Below are positions 5,915-9,295 of a DNA stretch of 9,295 nucleotides, one piece after another. Below the pieces are notes generated by a model. That model had not been told where the DNA came from. It made no database searches and worked only from the letters and a program-made list of their open reading frames with translations. A program made the translations under genes and the position numbers. The number at the start of each line of letters is the position of its first letter. Within the stretch, counting starts at the first letter, position 1. The DNA is from JBBTQE01 sp038065775 (lineage in GTDB: Bacteria; Patescibacteriota; Patescibacteriia; Magasanikbacterales; GWA2-37-8): the NCBI GenBank assembly GCA_038065775.1, contig JBBTQE010000015.1:1-9295 (forward strand), read 5' to 3'.

Positions 5915-5937
5915 AAAAAGAAAAACCCTTTCTTTTT
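5915..5937 (-). terminator. A/T-rich hairpin upstream of the permease (weak terminator or leader attenuator)
   Basis: AAAAAGAAA (5915-5923) pairs perfectly with TTTCTTTTT (5929-5937) around a 5-nt loop. On the minus strand the descending arm is a T-rich tract, as in a terminator, but the stem has a single G-C pair. It lies between the end of the large surface-protein gene and the permease ATG, and just downstream of the candidate promoter at 5952-5960. It could end the upstream transcript or attenuate the permease transcript. Confidence 0.35.
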
Positions 5938-5951
5938 GTTCGGCGCTAGTA

Positions 5952-5960
5952 ATTATACCA
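5952..5960 (-). promoter_or_regulatory. Candidate extended -10 promoter of the permease gene
   Basis: The minus strand reads TGGTATAAT (5960 to 5952), an exact -10 with the TG extension. No good -35 is present at 16-18 bp, as is tolerable for extended -10 promoters. Transcription would start near 5945, giving a leader of about 72 nt to ATG 5873 or about 30 nt to TTG 5915. Confidence 0.45.
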
Positions 5961-5964
5961 CAAA

Positions 5965-8900
5965 TCAAGTTGAAGTGGGAGTGGGAAAATTTAATAATCC
6001 GGGCGGATCGGTCGGAAAATCAACATTCACGAATTTTTCCGCGCTCATATTCTGCGCGTTGATGGCCGGCGAATTTGCCGTCACCGCCATTACGCCTATA
6101 TACAAATTTTCAAAACTTGTATTATCTAAATTCAATGCGCCGCTGTTCAATCTTATTCCCGCGGTTACATTTGACGGGCCAACGACAATATATTTTTCCG
6201 AAGCGCCGATTAGCGAGTTGTTGACTGTGAGCGTGGAGTTGGTCGCCTGAACAGTCTGCCCAATCGGCTCGGCATCCCAAAGCGTCGCATTATTAATTTC
6301 CAAGTTTGAATTGTTCACAAGCAACATGCCGTTTAAGGCCGGCGGACGGCCATTCAATCTGTTTCCATTTTTGATATTCACAAAATTCAACGAGGAGGTT
6401 GAATTGTTGAAACGCAGATTCCCCCATCGCGAGCTCGTCGACATTGCCAAGAATTCAACGGGGTTCTCGGCAGTTCCTCGCGCGTCTAACGAACCAAAAA
6501 CTTCAACAAAAGAATAAAGCGTTAAATAAATTTGCGCGCCGGATTCAATTATTAATTTTGAAGATGAGGCGATATTTAAACTGCCATTAACTAAATACTT
6601 TCCGCTTGACAAAGTAACTTCTTGCCCGGAAATCACCATTCGTTCAAGCGCGACCATGTCTGTACTGCTGGCAAATGTCAAACCTGAAAATCTGGGCCAA
6701 ATATCCCGGAAAACGAACGGACCGTTGCCATCTGAAAAATTTGTGAAGCTTGAATTTGATACGCCGGATATACTGCCATTTGACTCAATCGCTTTAATGC
6801 CGTTCGCGAATGCCGAGTTATTAATATTTAAATTGGAATTTTCAGAATAAATTAACAACGAGCCGTTGTCGTTAAAATCAGAATCGTTGATTTGAACGTT
6901 CGCGCTTTCCATTCTAATCGCCTGTTCGGTATTTTGCGGCAAATTTCCGCGCAATCTAAACGGATAGCCGGCGTATCTGAATGAAACTCCGAAAAGCGTT
7001 CCACTTGAACCGGGCTTAAACCAAATTCCCTGCCAATCTTTGGCGGTCGTTGTCGCAACGCCATCTTTTGAGGAAGTAAATACAACTTTTTCCGCCGAAG
7101 TTCCGCTTGCCTTGAGCGAGCCATTTATAATCATGTTTGAAGCCTGATAAACAGCCCGAATTACGACACCCGGCTCAATTTGCAAAGTTTTACCCGCCGG
7201 TATCTCATAAAATTCCAAATAATACGGATTGTTTTCTTTTGCGAGTGTTACAACCGCGTCTTCCTGCGCGTAATTTAAAGAAATTCCGCCAAAATTTGAC
7301 ATCTTGGGCGAGCCGTAGATTTGCCCTCCACTATTTGTTCTCGGTCCTATTCTCGGCCCTTGATTACTTTGCCAATTCGCCGGATTATTTCCGCTGACAA
7401 GAGAACTTCTCCGTTCCATGGATCTGTATTTAATGTTGTCGCCCGCAAACCATTTACTTGAGGCGTCCACTTCGTCGGCTTTCGTCCCATCCGGTTTGAT
7501 CAATTCCAATTTAGCGCCATCGTTGCTGATTCCATAAAGCAAATTGAAAACAAAGTCAGCTTGGATATTTTTTACGGCGTTGTCGGTGACGCGTTCATAT
7601 AAATAATAGCCGCGCGCGGGAATAATTGAATTGTTGATCTTGGACCATTCCAGCTGGCGGCCGCTTACAAGCACGCGCCATCCGCTTAAATTTATGCTTT
7701 CGTTTGAATTGTTGTAAAGCTCAATCCACTCGTGACTTGGATTTGCCGATGTCCCGGACCATGCAATTTCGTTTATGACCACTTCCTGACTGTAATTTAT
7801 GTATGTCGCGTTTGACGCTTCGCCCCACACGGATTCGTTTTCTAAAATATCTCTGGCTCTGGAGCGGAAATAATATTTCTTTCCTCTCTCGCCGGAAAAA
7901 TTAAATTCCGAGGTGGATGTATTCGCGGCGAGATCATTCCAATCAAGAGTATTTGTTGAATATTGCAAGTCAAAAAATACCGGCGAATCATCCGCGCTTT
8001 GCAAAGTAATATTAATGTTTGTTGAAGACGCGCCGGACCGATTATTAATTGTTAGATTAGGGACTGTTGGCGAAAAAATATCATAAATAAAATGAGCTTC
8101 GCCGGAAAACGATGAGGTGTTGTTGCCCGCATCCAATGCGGCAAATGAAAAATAATTATGGCCGGAGTTTAGAGTGGGGGAGAAAGAAAAGGACGAGGAT
8201 GAAAATGCGATAGCGCCATTTTGTTGAGGACTGGAAGAAACAACTAACGCGACCGTATCAGTTGTAACAGTACCAAAAACAACGGCCGAAGTATTGGTTG
8301 TATAAATTATATCCGCGAAACTTTCATCCAAAACCGGAGGCGACGGAGCCGTGGCGTCGGCTGATATTGTGACGGCCGGAGTTGGATCGGGCGCGGACTG
8401 TTCTGATTCAGGATTGGAGGTGGCTATCAGCGGCGCTTCCGGCACACCCGCGGCGCCACCGCCTCCCAACGCAATTGACGGCGTGGATTTTGGCTTTAAA
8501 TTATCCAAATTTGGCCGCGCTGCGTCAACCGCGTCTGGAAATATTTCAGGGAGATTGTCCGGAAAAATATCAGGCTGAATTTTGACCGGCGTTTTCGCGG
8601 GGATTTTTTTTGGCGCGGGTTTTATTACCGGCGCGACTGGTTTAGGAGTTGTTGTCGCGACAGGACTTGCCGTGTTTATTTCTTGAGGAGGACTGGAAGG
8701 TGTTGGCTCTGTCACCGCGGGGAGTGTGTCCACATTTTGGCCAGTTGCGATTTGAGGCGATGCTCCTCCAAGCTTTTGATTCACCCATGACTGCGCCGCA
8801 AGAAAAATATTCTTTGTGGTATCAACTACATTGCCAATTGTGTTATAGATTTTAGAGCAAGTTCCCTCGGAATATCCGCAAATTTTGATTATGGTTCGCT

Positions 8901-9295
8901 TGGGAAATTGTTGTAACGCGACTAAAAATGAATCATGCCGATCCGGCACAATCGGCTCCATCGCCTCAGGATTTTTCTTATATTTTTCAACTTCTTCAAA
9001 AAATAATTTTATTACGCTCGCGCCGGTGAGAACGGCTTTTGGAAAAAGATTGTCGCGGTAGGATGGGAGGACGTTTCTTGTATCATCTACTGTATAAATT
9101 TTTTCACCAGACCAAATATCTTCTTCTAATAATCTTGCAAGATTATTACCATCTTTAGCTAAAAATCTCACGAGTTTCCCGCTAATTTCAACATACACTT
9201 CTTTGGAACTATTAAACGGTTCGGCAAATTCTGAATTTGCGATAGTATCTTCAGAAAAGAAATTTGCATTAGTATATCTCGCTAAATTTTTAATC
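5965..9295 (-). CDS. Giant surface protein with lamin-tail domain and parallel beta-helix, N-terminus beyond the window
   Basis: The minus-strand frame is open from the right edge to TGA at 5967-5965, 1109 residues visible. A GTG at 9198 is internal: 32 sense codons precede it to the edge, so the true start is outside. In visible residues: 1-180 is an unrecognised region with Cys139 and Cys146 (CGYSEGTC); 183-315 is a Pro/Thr/Ala-rich linker (IKPAPKKIPAKTPVK, IFPDNLPEIFPD); 315-408 is an Ig-like domain; 410-500 is fibronectin-III-like. About 502-645 is a lamin-tail domain (VVINEIAWSG, HEWIELYNNSNESINLSGWR). 668-1100 is Asn/Ser-rich with repeated beta turns (LEINNATL, LTVNNSLI), matching a right-handed parallel beta-helix. 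It is probably exported and attached to the cell surface or matrix. No C-terminal anchor is visible. The permease gene follows on the same strand. Confidence 0.88.
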   Translation of the reverse strand, partial: IKNLARYTNANFFSEDTIANSEFAEPFNSSKEVYVEISGKLVRFLAKDGNNLARLLEEDIWSGEKIYTVDDTRNVLPSYRDNLFPKAVLTGASVIKLFFEEVEKYKKNPEAMEPIVPDRHDSFLVALQQFPKRTIIKICGYSEGTCSKIYNTIGNVVDTTKNIFLAAQSWVNQKLGGASPQIATGQNVDTLPAVTEPTPSSPPQEINTASPVATTTPKPVAPVIKPAPKKIPAKTPVKIQPDIFPDNLPEIFPDAVDAARPNLDNLKPKSTPSIALGGGGAAGVPEAPLIATSNPESEQSAPDPTPAVTISADATAPSPPVLDESFADIIYTTNTSAVVFGTVTTDTVALVVSSSPQQNGAIAFSSSSFSFSPTLNSGHNYFSFAALDAGNNTSSFSGEAHFIYDIFSPTVPNLTINNRSGASSTNINITLQSADDSPVFFDLQYSTNTLDWNDLAANTSTSEFNFSGERGKKYYFRSRARDILENESVWGEASNATYINYSQEVVINEIAWSGTSANPSHEWIELYNNSNESINLSGWRVLVSGRQLEWSKINNSIIPARGYYLYERVTDNAVKNIQADFVFNLLYGISNDGAKLELIKPDGTKADEVDASSKWFAGDNIKYRSMERRSSLVSGNNPANWQSNQGPRIGPRTNSGGQIYGSPKMSNFGGISLNYAQEDAVVTLAKENNPYYLEFYEIPAGKTLQIEPGVVIRAVYQASNMIINGSLKASGTSAEKVVFTSSKDGVATTTAKDWQGIWFKPGSSGTLFGVSFRYAGYPFRLRGNLPQNTEQAIRMESANVQINDSDFNDNGSLLIYSENSNLNINNSAFANGIKAIESNGSISGVSNSSFTNFSDGNGPFVFRDIWPRFSGLTFASSTDMVALERMVISGQEVTLSSGKYLVNGSLNIASSSKLIIESGAQIYLTLYSFVEVFGSLDARGTAENPVEFLAMSTSSRWGNLRFNNSTSSLNFVNIKNGNRLNGRPPALNGMLLVNNSNLEINNATLWDAEPIGQTVQATNSTLTVNNSLIGASEKYIVVGPSNVTAGIRLNSGALNLDNTSFENLYIGVMAVTANSPAINAQNMSAEKFVNVDFPTDPPGLLNFPTPTST

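Noticed and set aside
9196..9198. GTG as the start of the giant surface protein
   Set aside because: The same frame is open for 32 further codons to the window edge and the sequence there looks like normal coding (KNLARYTNANFFSEDTIANS), so this GTG is an internal Val codon.

Overview
The window looks like a piece of a Patescibacteria (Candidate Phyla Radiation, Parcubacteria-like) chromosome. This is an inference from gene content: an ECF-type sigma factor paired with a DUF5667-type membrane protein (signature ALPGDWLYPAKR), a single-pass protein with tandem extracellular beta domains, and a very large lamin-tail/beta-helix surface protein. Intergenic DNA is AT-rich and the starts show no convincing Shine-Dalgarno sequences. 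No rRNA, tRNA, CRISPR array, transposase or phage structural gene was seen.

Layout. Positions 1-1858 (minus strand) hold a two-gene unit: an ECF-like sigma factor (1298-1858) followed after one base by a DUF5667-like membrane protein, which is open to the left window edge (432 residues visible). The sigma start codon lies in one arm of a perfect 12-bp inverted repeat. Positions 1859-2359 are a 501-bp divergent intergenic region. It contains candidate sigma-gene promoter elements, a degenerate structured segment, and three related palindromic operators of the TTTGTATACAC type. The last operator overlaps the -10 and start site of a strong promoter (TTGACA-18-TATAGT with a TG extension). That promoter drives a small excisionase/MerR-like helix-turn-helix protein (2360-2731), which ends in its own intrinsic terminator. 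A separate promoter then precedes a 589-residue membrane-anchored surface protein (2786-4555).

Between this gene and the convergent permease gene lies an 88-nt three-stem inverted-repeat element (4563-4650). The permease (minus strand, 4692-5873, possibly 5915) is an 11-helix AAAP-like amino acid transporter with a candidate extended -10 promoter and an A/T-rich hairpin in its leader. From 5965 to the right edge (minus strand) runs one very large surface protein; its frame is open through the edge, so its true N-terminus is outside the window.

How the genes may work together: three of the six genes encode envelope proteins (DUF5667 protein, tandem-beta-domain protein, lamin-tail/beta-helix protein), one encodes a transporter and two encode transcription regulators. 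The sigma/DUF5667 pair resembles a sigma plus membrane partner module that could respond to envelope state. The helix-turn-helix gene looks like a self-contained, probably autoregulated unit. None of these roles is proven by the sequence alone.
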